Shown in pieces: positions 1 through 6,010 of a DNA stretch of 9,988 nt. Where the stretch lies: assembly GCA_964390795.1 (NCBI GenBank), contig CAYMLQ010000215.1, forward strand, positions 1 to 9,988, given 5' to 3'. How positions within the stretch are numbered: position 1 is the first letter of the stretch; each line of letters opens with the position of its first letter. A program made the position numbers and the translations under genes. Source of the stretch: CAYMLQ01 sp964390795. GTDB lineage: Bacteria; Verrucomicrobiota; Kiritimatiellia; RFP12; UBA1067. A model generated the notes under the pieces. That model did no database searches and was not told where the DNA came from. It was given only the letters and a program-made list of their open reading frames with translations.

Positions 1-1
1 C

Positions 2-298
2 CTTGCGGCTTCGACCGCTCTGAGCGGGACGCTGCTGTCGGACGTGGCGTTGGACGGGACGAATGACCAGCTGAGAGTTCAAGGCAACTTGAACCTGTCC
101 GGACTGACCTTGCTGGTTCAGGATCTCGCCCAGCTCAAGGCCGGTAAGCAATACGTGATCGCTCGCTGTACGCCGGGAGGACTGATCGGACGGTTCGCCG
201 GGACAAACCTGGTCAGCAGCCGCTGGGCCGTCAGTTATAATAATGGCACGGGCGAAGTGCGGCTGATCAGTCGAGGGCTCCTGATCACGATTCAGTAG
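2..298 (+). CDS. C-terminal fragment of a beta-strand-repeat (autotransporter-associated-type) surface protein
   Basis: This reading frame is open from the left edge and stops with TAG at 296-298, so only about the last 98 residues are visible. The fragment is rich in beta-strand-forming and small residues. It contains a typical segment (DQLRVQGNLNLSGLTLLV) followed by a 'GKQYVIARC...GGLIGRFAGTNL' stretch and a terminal 'GTGEVRLISRGLLITIQ'. This pattern (low-complexity beta strands, a loop reading 'L..G..Y.ia', then a short last strand) is what I know from the C-termini of large proteins with autotransporter-associated beta-strand repeats in Verrucomicrobiota and relatives. The assignment is from pattern only. 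No catalytic motif, transmembrane segment or PEP-CTERM-like sorting tail is visible. It is separated from the next gene by a hairpin, and nothing shows that it belongs functionally to the arabinose locus. Confidence 0.6.
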   Translation, partial: LAASTALSGTLLSDVALDGTNDQLRVQGNLNLSGLTLLVQDLAQLKAGKQYVIARCTPGGLIGRFAGTNLVSSRWAVSYNNGTGEVRLISRGLLITIQ

Positions 299-313
299 GT
301 GTGGCTATGCAAC

Positions 314-350
314 CGTCATCGGCGGGCAAGAGGATGACTCGCTGATGACG
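314..350 (+). terminator. Hairpin between the surface-protein gene and the GH43 gene (possible terminator)
   Basis: CGTCATCGGCG at 314-324 pairs with CGCTGATGACG at 340-350. This is an 11-bp stem with one G:U wobble and a 15-nt loop, starting 16 nt after the TAG of the upstream gene. It is followed by GACTTATTGG, not a clean U-tract, so intrinsic termination is uncertain. It could instead be a leader structure of the GH43 mRNA. An in-frame ATG at 345 lies within the right arm, which argues against that ATG as the start of the downstream gene. Confidence 0.4.
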
Positions 351-358
351 GACTTATT

Positions 359-365
359 GGGGGAG
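359..365 (+). promoter_or_regulatory. Shine-Dalgarno sequence that sets the GH43 start
   Basis: A G-rich GGGGGAG run ends six nucleotides before the ATG at 372. It favours that ATG over the in-frame ATGs at 366, which lies against the SD, and 345, which lies in a hairpin. The protein read from 372 begins directly with a signal peptide. Confidence 0.55.
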
Positions 366-371
366 ATGCTC

Positions 372-1370
372 ATGCGTTTCACAGGTGGAAGGATTACTTT
401 TCTGTTAGCGGCACTGGCTTTGGCTGCAAACGGTGAGGCGCAAGCGGATGCCCGGTATGTGTTCAGCTTCTTCCGCGGTAACGGCGAGGCCGGCGTTTTT
501 CTGGCGCTGAGCGAGGATGCACAGAACTGGCGCGAAGTGAACGGTGGCAAGCCGGTGCTCATCCCGCAGGTGGGCGGCAAACTGACCCGCGATCCCAGCG
601 TCTGCCGTGGTCCGGACGGCGCGTACCACATGGTCTGGACGACCTCGTGGAAGGACAACGGCTTCGGCGTGGCGCATTCGACGAACCTGCTGGACTGGTC
701 GGAGCAGCAGTTCGTTCCGGTCAATGCCGCTGAGCCAAAGGCGCGCAACACCTGGGCGCCGGAGATCTTTTACGATGACGCCACGCAGCAGTACCTGGTG
801 ATCTGGGCGACGACGATCGAGGGGCTTTTTCCTGAGACGCAGGTGAAGGGTGATGGGGGTCTCAATCACCGCATCTATTGCGCGACGACCCGGGATTTCA
901 AAGCATGGGCACCCAAGAGGCTCTTCTACGACGGCGGCTTCAACGTGATCGACGCGTTCCTGTTCAAGAAAGACGGGCGCTACGGCATGGTGGTAAAGGA
1001 TGAAACGAAAGAGCCCCAGCCGCAGAAGAACCTGCATGTGGTATGGTCCGAAGGCGGCGTCATGGGGCCGTGGGGCAAGGCGGGGCCGGCTTTCACCGAC
1101 AATGCCGTTTCGTGGGCTGAGGGCCCGGCCGTCATTCGGGCCGACGGCCGCTGGCTGGTCTACTACGACATGTACAACAAGCACGCGTACTGTGCGGTCG
1201 AGACGCGCGATTTCGTGACCTTTACACCCGCGCGGGTCTCGCTGCCCACAGGCATCCGGCACGGCACGGTGTTTGCGGTCGACCCGCAGACCGCGGTGTC
1301 TTGCGAAGCTGTATCCACATCTCTTGAGAAAGTGAATAAGACAGGCGAGCGACCGACGAACAAACACTGA
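372..1370 (+). CDS. Secreted glycoside hydrolase, family 43-like (arabinosidase/xylosidase type)
   Basis: Predicted 332-residue secreted glycosidase of the five-bladed beta-propeller GH43/GH32/GH62 superfamily. Residues 1-25 or so form a Sec signal peptide: MRF, Arg-7, then a hydrophobic core LLAALALAA, with cleavage likely near GEA/QADA. The mature protein has repeated propeller signatures of the type 'DGxYHMVWT', 'HSTNLLDWS', 'WAPEIFYDD' and 'YLVIWATT'. Candidate catalytic residues by family logic are Asp74 in RDPSV (base), Asp194 in NVIDAF (pKa modulator) and Glu250 in AEGPA (acid). GH43 enzymes act with inversion on arabinan, arabinoxylan or galactan side chains. The exact substrate cannot be read from sequence, but the neighbouring GH51, araB and araD genes point to L-arabinose release. 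The last 17 or so residues are polar and look like an added tail, and the stop overlaps a small tandem repeat. In-frame ATGs at 345 and 366 are alternative starts. Confidence 0.85.
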   Translation: MRFTGGRITFLLAALALAANGEAQADARYVFSFFRGNGEAGVFLALSEDAQNWREVNGGKPVLIPQVGGKLTRDPSVCRGPDGAYHMVWTTSWKDNGFGVAHSTNLLDWSEQQFVPVNAAEPKARNTWAPEIFYDDATQQYLVIWATTIEGLFPETQVKGDGGLNHRIYCATTRDFKAWAPKRLFYDGGFNVIDAFLFKKDGRYGMVVKDETKEPQPQKNLHVVWSEGGVMGPWGKAGPAFTDNAVSWAEGPAVIRADGRWLVYYDMYNKHAYCAVETRDFVTFTPARVSLPTGIRHGTVFAVDPQTAVSCEAVSTSLEKVNKTGERPTNKH

Positions 1371-1377
1371 ACACTGA
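1363..1377. repeat. Short tandem repeat across the GH43 stop codon (ACACTGA x2)
   Basis: The 7-bp unit ACACTGA occurs twice in a row (1364-1370 and 1371-1377). The first copy contains the TGA stop of the GH43-like gene. It is too short to be significant alone. It is noted because other gene ends in this window also merge with repetitive DNA. Confidence 0.4.
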
Positions 1378-1401
1378 CTCCTTGGAAACCTTGCGCGTGC
1401 G

Positions 1402-1427
1402 ATTCCACACTTTGCAAAGTGTGGAAT
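1402..1427. repeat. Perfect 26-bp palindrome without spacer, upstream of the symporter gene
   Basis: ATTCCACACTTTG at 1402-1414 is followed immediately by its exact reverse complement CAAAGTGTGGAAT at 1415-1427. All 13 base pairs match and there is no loop. It lies in the 218-bp gap between the GH43-like gene and the symporter gene, about 160 bp before the symporter start. Perfect spacer-less symmetry suits a dimeric regulator's operator or a dispersed palindromic repeat. As a terminator it would be odd, since there is no T-run after it. The family of any binding protein cannot be stated. The related half-site GTGTAAT follows at 1471-1477. Confidence 0.75.
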
Positions 1428-1458
1428 TGGAGGGCGAGAAAGACCGTTGAGAGGACGA

Positions 1459-1497
1459 GAAATGCAAAAAGTGTAATCACGTTTGCAGGAAATGCAA
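1459..1497. promoter_or_regulatory. Candidate regulatory cluster: direct and inverted TGCAA half-sites
   Basis: GAAATGCAA occurs at 1459-1467 and again at 1489-1497, exactly 30 bp apart, which is about three helical turns. Between them TGCAAA (1463-1468) and TTTGCA (1482-1487) form an imperfect dyad with GTG and CAC inside it. The whole lies in the non-coding gap just before the weak promoter candidate upstream of the symporter, a plausible place for an operator of an arabinose-responsive regulator. This is inference from spacing and symmetry only. Confidence 0.35.
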
Positions 1498-1526
1498 TTG
1501 AGACTCGGCCCGATATTGTGTAGGCT
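1498..1526 (+). promoter_or_regulatory. Weak sigma70-like promoter candidate for the symporter and downstream genes
   Basis: TTGAGA at 1498-1503 (-35-like) and TAGGCT at 1521-1526 (-10-like) are separated by 17 bp, giving a leader of about 55-60 nt before the symporter start. The -10 box matches the consensus at only three of six positions. It is listed because this is the longest non-coding gap in the window and the most likely place for an internal operon promoter. Confidence 0.25.
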
Positions 1527-1588
1527 GTATCTGATAAACGATCATTGGATTCAAACCGGGTTTCCAAAACAGAGAAAAGGGTGGTTGT

Positions 1589-3313
1589 ATGTCGATCATG
1601 GCTCCGTTGGACTGGCTCGTGATTCTGGGATATTTCGTCCTGTTGGCCGCTGTGGTGATTATCACGCGGCGCAAGCAGGAGACGTCGCAGGACTTCTTCC
1701 TCGGTGGCCGTAGCGTGGGGTGGCTGGCGGTTGGCGCATCGATCTTCGCGGCCAACATCGGCTCGGAACACGTCATCGGCCTCGCGGGCCAGGGGGCGCG
1801 GACCGGGCTCAGCATGGCGCACTGGGAGTTCCACGCGTGGGTGCTGGTGCTGATGGCGTGGGTCTTTCTGCCGTTCTATTACAAGTCCGGCGTGCAGACC
1901 ATGCCGGAGTTCCTTGAGCGCCGCTTTGGTGCGCGAACACGCTGGATACTTTCGCTGGTGTCGCTGGCCGCCTACGTGCTGACCAAGATTTCGGTAACGG
2001 TCTTCGCGGGAGCGCTGTTCTTCGAGGTGATGCTGCCCGAGATCTCGCTGACCATCGGCAGCACCACGATCAGTTCGTTCTGGATCGGTGCCTTCACGAC
2101 CGTGACGCTGGCCGGCGTGTACGCCTCGTTCGGCGGATTGCTGGCGGTCGTCTACACCGACTTGGTGCAGACCGGCATCATTCTGGCGGGCTCGCTCTCG
2201 GTGACCTTCTTCTCTCTCTCCCGCTTGGGACAGACCCTTCCCGGAGGAGGTGCCGGGGATGGCTGGGGCGTACTCAAGACGACACTGAAAGCGTCGCCCG
2301 AGGTGGTCAACGCCTTTTCGCTCTGGCATCCGTTGTCGCACCAGACGCTGCCGTGGCTGGGCGTGGTCGTGGCGTCGATCACCGTCGGCATCTGGTACTG
2401 GTGTACGGACCAGTTCATCATCCAGCGCACGCTGGCCGCGCGTAACCTGACGCAGGCCCGGCGCGGTGCCTTGTGGGGCGGGTTTCTGAAGCTGACGCCG
2501 GTCTTCATCTTCCTCGTTCCCGGCATGCTCGGCTTCGCCTTGCATCAGCACGGCATCATCCACATCCCGCTCGACAAGGCGGGCGCGATCGACGGCGACA
2601 AGGTCTTTCCCACGCTGGTGACCTCGCTGCTGCCCACAGGCTTTCGCGGCCTGGTGGTGGCCGGCCTGGTCGCGGCCCTGATGAGTTCGCTGGCCAGCCT
2701 GTTCAACTCGGTGGCGACACTCTTCACCGTGGATGTTTACAAGAAACTGCACGTGGGCGTATCGGAACGCTGGCTTGTGCATATCGGACGGATCACCACC
2801 CTCGTGATGACGGCGCTGGGGCTGGTCTGGGTTCCGATTATGAAGGCGGTTTCCGGCGGCGGGCTCTATCAGTACATCCAGTCAGTCCAAAGCTTCCTGG
2901 CACCGCCGATCGTGGCGGTGTTTTTGCTCGGGCTTTTCTGGAAACGTTGCAACACGCGCGGCTCGGTATGGGGCTTGTCGCTGGGATTCGTGATCGGCAT
3001 GAGCAAACTCACGATCAACGCCTTTTACAGGACGGGCACGCCGGACACGCTGATGTATAAGATCGCCAACTTCCAGGACTTCTATTTCTCCGGTATCCTG
3101 CTGGTGCTCAGCATCGCGATCGTGGTGCTCTCGTCGTTGACCGCGCCCGCGCCTGATCCGGCCTCGATCAACGGCGTGTGTTTCAGCACGCTGGACTCGA
3201 CCTACCGGCGCGAGAACCGCGAGAGCTGGAACAAAGTCGACGTGATCGCCTCGTGTGTCGTCGTAGGGCTGGTGATCGCGGCCTACGCGTACTTCTGGAC
3301 GTGGCTGCGCTGA
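1589..3313 (+). CDS. Sodium:solute symporter of the SGLT (sodium/glucose cotransporter) type, probable L-arabinose importer
   Basis: A 574-residue inner-membrane protein of the SSS family, mostly hydrophobic, with about 14 predicted membrane segments from 'LVILGYFVLLAAVVII' (residues 9-24) to a last helix near 550-570. The resemblance to animal SGLT1 and Vibrio vSGLT is strong: FFLGGRSVGWLAVGASIFAANIG near the first helices, WYWCTDQFIIQR, GFLKLTPVF and YIQSVQSFLAPP. Residues matching known sugar contacts in SGLT proteins appear kept: Glu80 in HWEFHA, Lys301 and Gln431. The Na2-site residues Ala363, Ser366 and Ser367 in VAALMSSL are also present. This supports sodium-driven sugar uptake rather than proline or acetate transport. 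L-arabinose as substrate is inferred from the locus; Bacteroides arabinose operons also contain an SSS transporter. The start at 1589 has AAAGGGTGG upstream. The GH51 gene follows after 52 bp. Confidence 0.94.
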   Translation: MSIMAPLDWLVILGYFVLLAAVVIITRRKQETSQDFFLGGRSVGWLAVGASIFAANIGSEHVIGLAGQGARTGLSMAHWEFHAWVLVLMAWVFLPFYYKSGVQTMPEFLERRFGARTRWILSLVSLAAYVLTKISVTVFAGALFFEVMLPEISLTIGSTTISSFWIGAFTTVTLAGVYASFGGLLAVVYTDLVQTGIILAGSLSVTFFSLSRLGQTLPGGGAGDGWGVLKTTLKASPEVVNAFSLWHPLSHQTLPWLGVVVASITVGIWYWCTDQFIIQRTLAARNLTQARRGALWGGFLKLTPVFIFLVPGMLGFALHQHGIIHIPLDKAGAIDGDKVFPTLVTSLLPTGFRGLVVAGLVAALMSSLASLFNSVATLFTVDVYKKLHVGVSERWLVHIGRITTLVMTALGLVWVPIMKAVSGGGLYQYIQSVQSFLAPPIVAVFLLGLFWKRCNTRGSVWGLSLGFVIGMSKLTINAFYRTGTPDTLMYKIANFQDFYFSGILLVLSIAIVVLSSLTAPAPDPASINGVCFSTLDSTYRRENRESWNKVDVIASCVVVGLVIAAYAYFWTWLR

Positions 3314-3323
3314 AAAGAAGGTG

Positions 3324-3352
3324 TTTAGGCTGAAGTCTGTTAGGCTGTTAGG
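3324..3352. repeat. Small TTAGG/CTGTTAGG tandem repeat between symporter and GH51 genes
   Basis: CTGTTAGG occurs twice in direct tandem (3337-3344 and 3345-3352), preceded by a related TTAGGCTG at 3325-3332. The repeat fills nearly all of the 52-bp gap and runs into the GH51 ribosome binding site. A GTG at 3321 would put this repeat inside the coding region, which is one more reason to reject that start. Confidence 0.45.
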
Positions 3353-3357
3353 TGGAG
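3351..3357 (+). promoter_or_regulatory. Shine-Dalgarno sequence that sets the GH51 start
   Basis: GGTGGAG ends eight bases before the ATG at 3366, whose product opens with MKK and a clean signal peptide. It decides against the upstream in-frame GTG at 3321. Confidence 0.6.
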
Positions 3358-3365
3358 AAGCCCCG

Positions 3366-5897
3366 ATGAAGAAACTGGCGTTTTTGATTTCGTTTGTGGC
3401 GTCGTTTGCAGCGTTTGCGCAACTGCCGCTGCATGTAACGGTCCGGGCCGACCGGCCGGGACATGCGATTCCGAAGACGCTGTACGGCATTTTCTTCGAG
3501 GATATCAACTACGCCGCGGACGGAGGCCTTTATCCGGAACTGGTCGCCAACCGCGGCTTCGACTGGCGCACGCGCGAGCCCGAAGGCTGGTCGCGCGAGT
3601 GGCGCGGCGAGGCCATGGGGCGCGTTTCGCTGCAGGGCGGGTATCCGGTCAATCCCAATACGTTCCAGTACCTGCGCGTCGAGTGCTACGCGCCGGGCGA
3701 GGGCGCTGGCGTGGCCAACAGCGGCTTCGGCGGCATTGCGGTGCGGCAGGGCGAGAAATACGACCTCTCGCTCTACGCCCGGCCCCACGCCGGCTATGCG
3801 GGCGGGCTGACGGTGCGCTTGGAGACTGCGGACAAACAGGCGTTGGCCTCGTACCGGATCGAAAAAGGCGCATGGAAGAACAAGCTCTCGGGAAGCGCGA
3901 GGTGGAGATCGTTTGTCCCGGAGAGCGCGCCGGGGACGGCGCGCGCCACCCTTGATCCGCCCGCGCCGCCGGAGTGGGCCAAGTACGAGGCGGTTTTCAC
4001 GCCTTCGGAGACCGTGACCAACGGTCAACTCGTCGTCTTGCTTGACGCGGCCGGCACGGTCGACCTTGATCTCGTGTCGCTCTTTCCGCAGGCCACCTTC
4101 AATGCCCGCAAGAATGGGATGCGCGCGGATCTGATGCGGCTGCTCAAGGAGATGAAGCCAGCCACGCTGCGTTTTCCGGGCGGCTGCGTGGTGGAGGGGT
4201 ACGACTTTGAGACGCTCTACCACTGGAAGCGCACGGTCGGTCCGTTGGAGCGCCGCGCACTCAACTACAACCGGTGGGGCTACTGGCAGTCGCACGGGCT
4301 CGGCTATTTTGAGTATTTCCAGATGGCGGAGGATATCGGCGCGGAGCCGCTGCCCATCCTTTCGGCGGGGATGACCTGCCAGTTCCGCAAGCCGCTGGAG
4401 TGCCTCCCGCTGGGCTCGCTCGACGGCGTCATCCAGGACGCGCTGGACCTGATCGAGTTCGCGAACGGCGCGCCCGACACGCCGTGGGGCAAGGTACGTG
4501 CGGAGATGGGGCATCCGGCCTCTTTCAACCTCAAGTATCTAGGCATCGGCAACGAGAACTGGGACAACGTCTTCTTGGACCGGTATGCGGTCATCGCCAA
4601 AGCCGTGAAGGCCAAGCATCCCGAGATCACGATCATCTCCTCCGCCGGTGCTGCCCCGGAGGGCCCGATGTTCGAGTTGGCCTGGAAGCGGCTGCCCGAG
4701 CTGAAGGCAGAGCTGGTGGACGAGCACTACTACAAGCCGCCGGAGTGGTTCCTGTCGCAGGCCAACCGCTACGACGCCTATGACCGCAGCGGCCCCAAGG
4801 TCTACGTGGGCGAGTACGCCTGCCACACGCGCGACCGCAAGAACAACCTGCTCGCCGCGCTCTGCGAGGCGGCCGCGATGACCGGCTTCGAGCGTAACTC
4901 CGACGTGGTGCGCATGGCCGCGTACGCGCCGCTCTTCAACAAGCTCGGCAGCACGCAGTGGAACATCGACCTGATCTGGTTTGACAACGTCCAGGCCTTC
5001 GTCACGCCTTCCTACCATGTGCAGAAGCTCTTCATGACGCACCTGCCCGACACGTTACTGCCGGTCGAGGTTTCCTCAAATCAGACGCCGCTGCCGCCAA
5101 GCGGGACGATCGGCTTGCATACGTGGCAGACCGCAGCCGAGTTCAAGGATATCCGCGTCACGCGCGGCAGCGAGACGCTCTATGCCTTTGACCCGAAGGC
5201 GGGCACGAAGGGCTGGTCGAAGGCCAAGGAGGGCGCGTGGTCGGTCAAGGACGGCGCACTGCGGCAGACAGATGAGGCGGTGCAGGAAACGGCGACCAGC
5301 TTCATCGCGGGCGCGCCGTGGCGGGACTACACGCTGGAGCTGAAGGCGCGGAAGCTGTCCGGAAAAGAAGGGTTCATCATCCGCGTGCGCGACCAGCGCG
5401 ACAAGGCGGTACACCTGAACCTCGGCGGCTGGGGCAACAAGGACCACGGCATCGAGCAGAACGGGCAGAATCCGGTGGTCCGCAAGCCGGGCAGCATCGA
5501 GACCGGACGCTGGTACGCGATCAAGATCCAGCTTGAGGGCGAGCGCGTCAAGGTGTGGCTCGACGGCGAGCCGCTGTTCGATCAGGCGATTCCGAACGGG
5601 ATGATGGCGCGCGCCTACCTCGTGGCCGGACGGGATAACGCGGCCGGAGAGATCGTTGTCAAAGCCGTGAACCCGCATGCCGAACCGCTGGTCGTGGCGC
5701 TCAATCTCGCGGGCGCGAAGGTGGCGGCACAGAAGGCGCGGCGCATGACGCTGGCCGGGAACCCGGACGATGTCAACACCATGGACGAGCCGCTGCGCGT
5801 GTCGCCCAAGGAGGATGCGGTGGAGATCGCAGGCGCGGTGTCACAGGTGACGCTGGCACCGCATTCGCTGACGGTCTTGAGGGTGAAGGCGGAGTAG
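3366..5897 (+). CDS. Secreted GH51 alpha-L-arabinofuranosidase with inserted beta-sandwich domain
   Basis: An 843-residue retaining exo-arabinofuranosidase (EC 3.2.1.55) expected to remove terminal alpha-L-arabinofuranosyl residues from arabinan or arabinoxylan. Residues 1-18 are a signal peptide (MKK, FLISFVASFAAFA, cleavage before Gln19), so it acts in the periplasm or outside. The GH51 start is typical (LYGIFFEDINYAADGGLYPEL). It is followed by a CBM4/9-like insertion at about 110-240, then the barrel with RFPGGCVVEG. Acid/base is Glu397 in GIGNENW and nucleophile Glu483 in YVGEYA. After VQKLFMTHLPD, at about 577-745, comes a concanavalin-like beta-sandwich (GLHTWQTAAEFKDIRVT, then GGWGNKDHGIEQNG and WYAIKIQLEGERVKVWLDG). 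The usual GH51 C-terminal beta domain (VVKAVNPHAEPLVVALNLAG ... APHSLTVLRV) resumes after it. It lies 52 bp after the symporter gene. Family assignment is very secure; the natural polymer is inferred. Confidence 0.97.
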   Translation: MKKLAFLISFVASFAAFAQLPLHVTVRADRPGHAIPKTLYGIFFEDINYAADGGLYPELVANRGFDWRTREPEGWSREWRGEAMGRVSLQGGYPVNPNTFQYLRVECYAPGEGAGVANSGFGGIAVRQGEKYDLSLYARPHAGYAGGLTVRLETADKQALASYRIEKGAWKNKLSGSARWRSFVPESAPGTARATLDPPAPPEWAKYEAVFTPSETVTNGQLVVLLDAAGTVDLDLVSLFPQATFNARKNGMRADLMRLLKEMKPATLRFPGGCVVEGYDFETLYHWKRTVGPLERRALNYNRWGYWQSHGLGYFEYFQMAEDIGAEPLPILSAGMTCQFRKPLECLPLGSLDGVIQDALDLIEFANGAPDTPWGKVRAEMGHPASFNLKYLGIGNENWDNVFLDRYAVIAKAVKAKHPEITIISSAGAAPEGPMFELAWKRLPELKAELVDEHYYKPPEWFLSQANRYDAYDRSGPKVYVGEYACHTRDRKNNLLAALCEAAAMTGFERNSDVVRMAAYAPLFNKLGSTQWNIDLIWFDNVQAFVTPSYHVQKLFMTHLPDTLLPVEVSSNQTPLPPSGTIGLHTWQTAAEFKDIRVTRGSETLYAFDPKAGTKGWSKAKEGAWSVKDGALRQTDEAVQETATSFIAGAPWRDYTLELKARKLSGKEGFIIRVRDQRDKAVHLNLGGWGNKDHGIEQNGQNPVVRKPGSIETGRWYAIKIQLEGERVKVWLDGEPLFDQAIPNGMMARAYLVAGRDNAAGEIVVKAVNPHAEPLVVALNLAGAKVAAQKARRMTLAGNPDDVNTMDEPLRVSPKEDAVEIAGAVSQVTLAPHSLTVLRVKAE

Positions 5898-5915
5898 GGG
5901 TGGAATTTTATGATG

Positions 5916-5993
5916 ACTACGAAACACGCGAAAGGCGCGAAAAGATGAGGGGAAAACAGCAACCGTTTTCGCGCTTTTCGCGTGTTTCGTAGT
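5916..5993. repeat. Near-perfect 28-bp inverted repeat (stem-loop) between GH51 and araB
   Basis: The arm at 5916-5943 (beginning ACTACGAAACACGCG) is the reverse complement of 5966-5993 (ending CGCGTGTTTCGTAGT) over 28 positions, with one difference that becomes a G:U pair in RNA. The loop is 22 nt. Each arm holds a repeated CGCGAAA core. It starts 18 bases after the GH51 stop and ends two bases before the araB ribosome binding site. It would form a very stable hairpin within an operon transcript. It could be a dispersed palindromic (REP-like) element, an mRNA stabiliser or processing site, or a partial terminator; there is no U-tract after the second arm. The sequence does not decide between these. 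Confidence 0.85.
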
Positions 5994-5995
5994 TT

Positions 5996-6005
5996 AGGAG
6001 GAGGA
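5996..6005 (+). promoter_or_regulatory. araB: Very strong Shine-Dalgarno sequence for araB
   Basis: AGGAGGAGGA, five bases before ATG 6011, is the best ribosome binding site in the window. It directly abuts the stem-loop at 5916-5993, so the hairpin could influence ribosome access or protect the 5' end of a processed araB mRNA. Confidence 0.7.
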
Positions 6006-6010
6006 ACCCA

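Noticed and set aside
1546..1567. Small dyad around AAACCGGGTTT upstream of the symporter ribosome binding site
   Set aside because: The stem is short (five pairs, one-base loop; extension needs a four-base bulge) and could easily arise by chance.
1163..2782. Long open frame on the minus strand across the GH43 end, the gap and the symporter (about 539 codons)
   Set aside because: The product is low-complexity, rich in Arg, Gln and His, and crosses the non-coding palindrome region. The plus strand has a clear SGLT-type protein.
3321..3365. GTG start for GH51 giving an N-terminal extension
   Set aside because: It would encode a tandem repeat and place residues before a typical MKK signal peptide that has its own SD.
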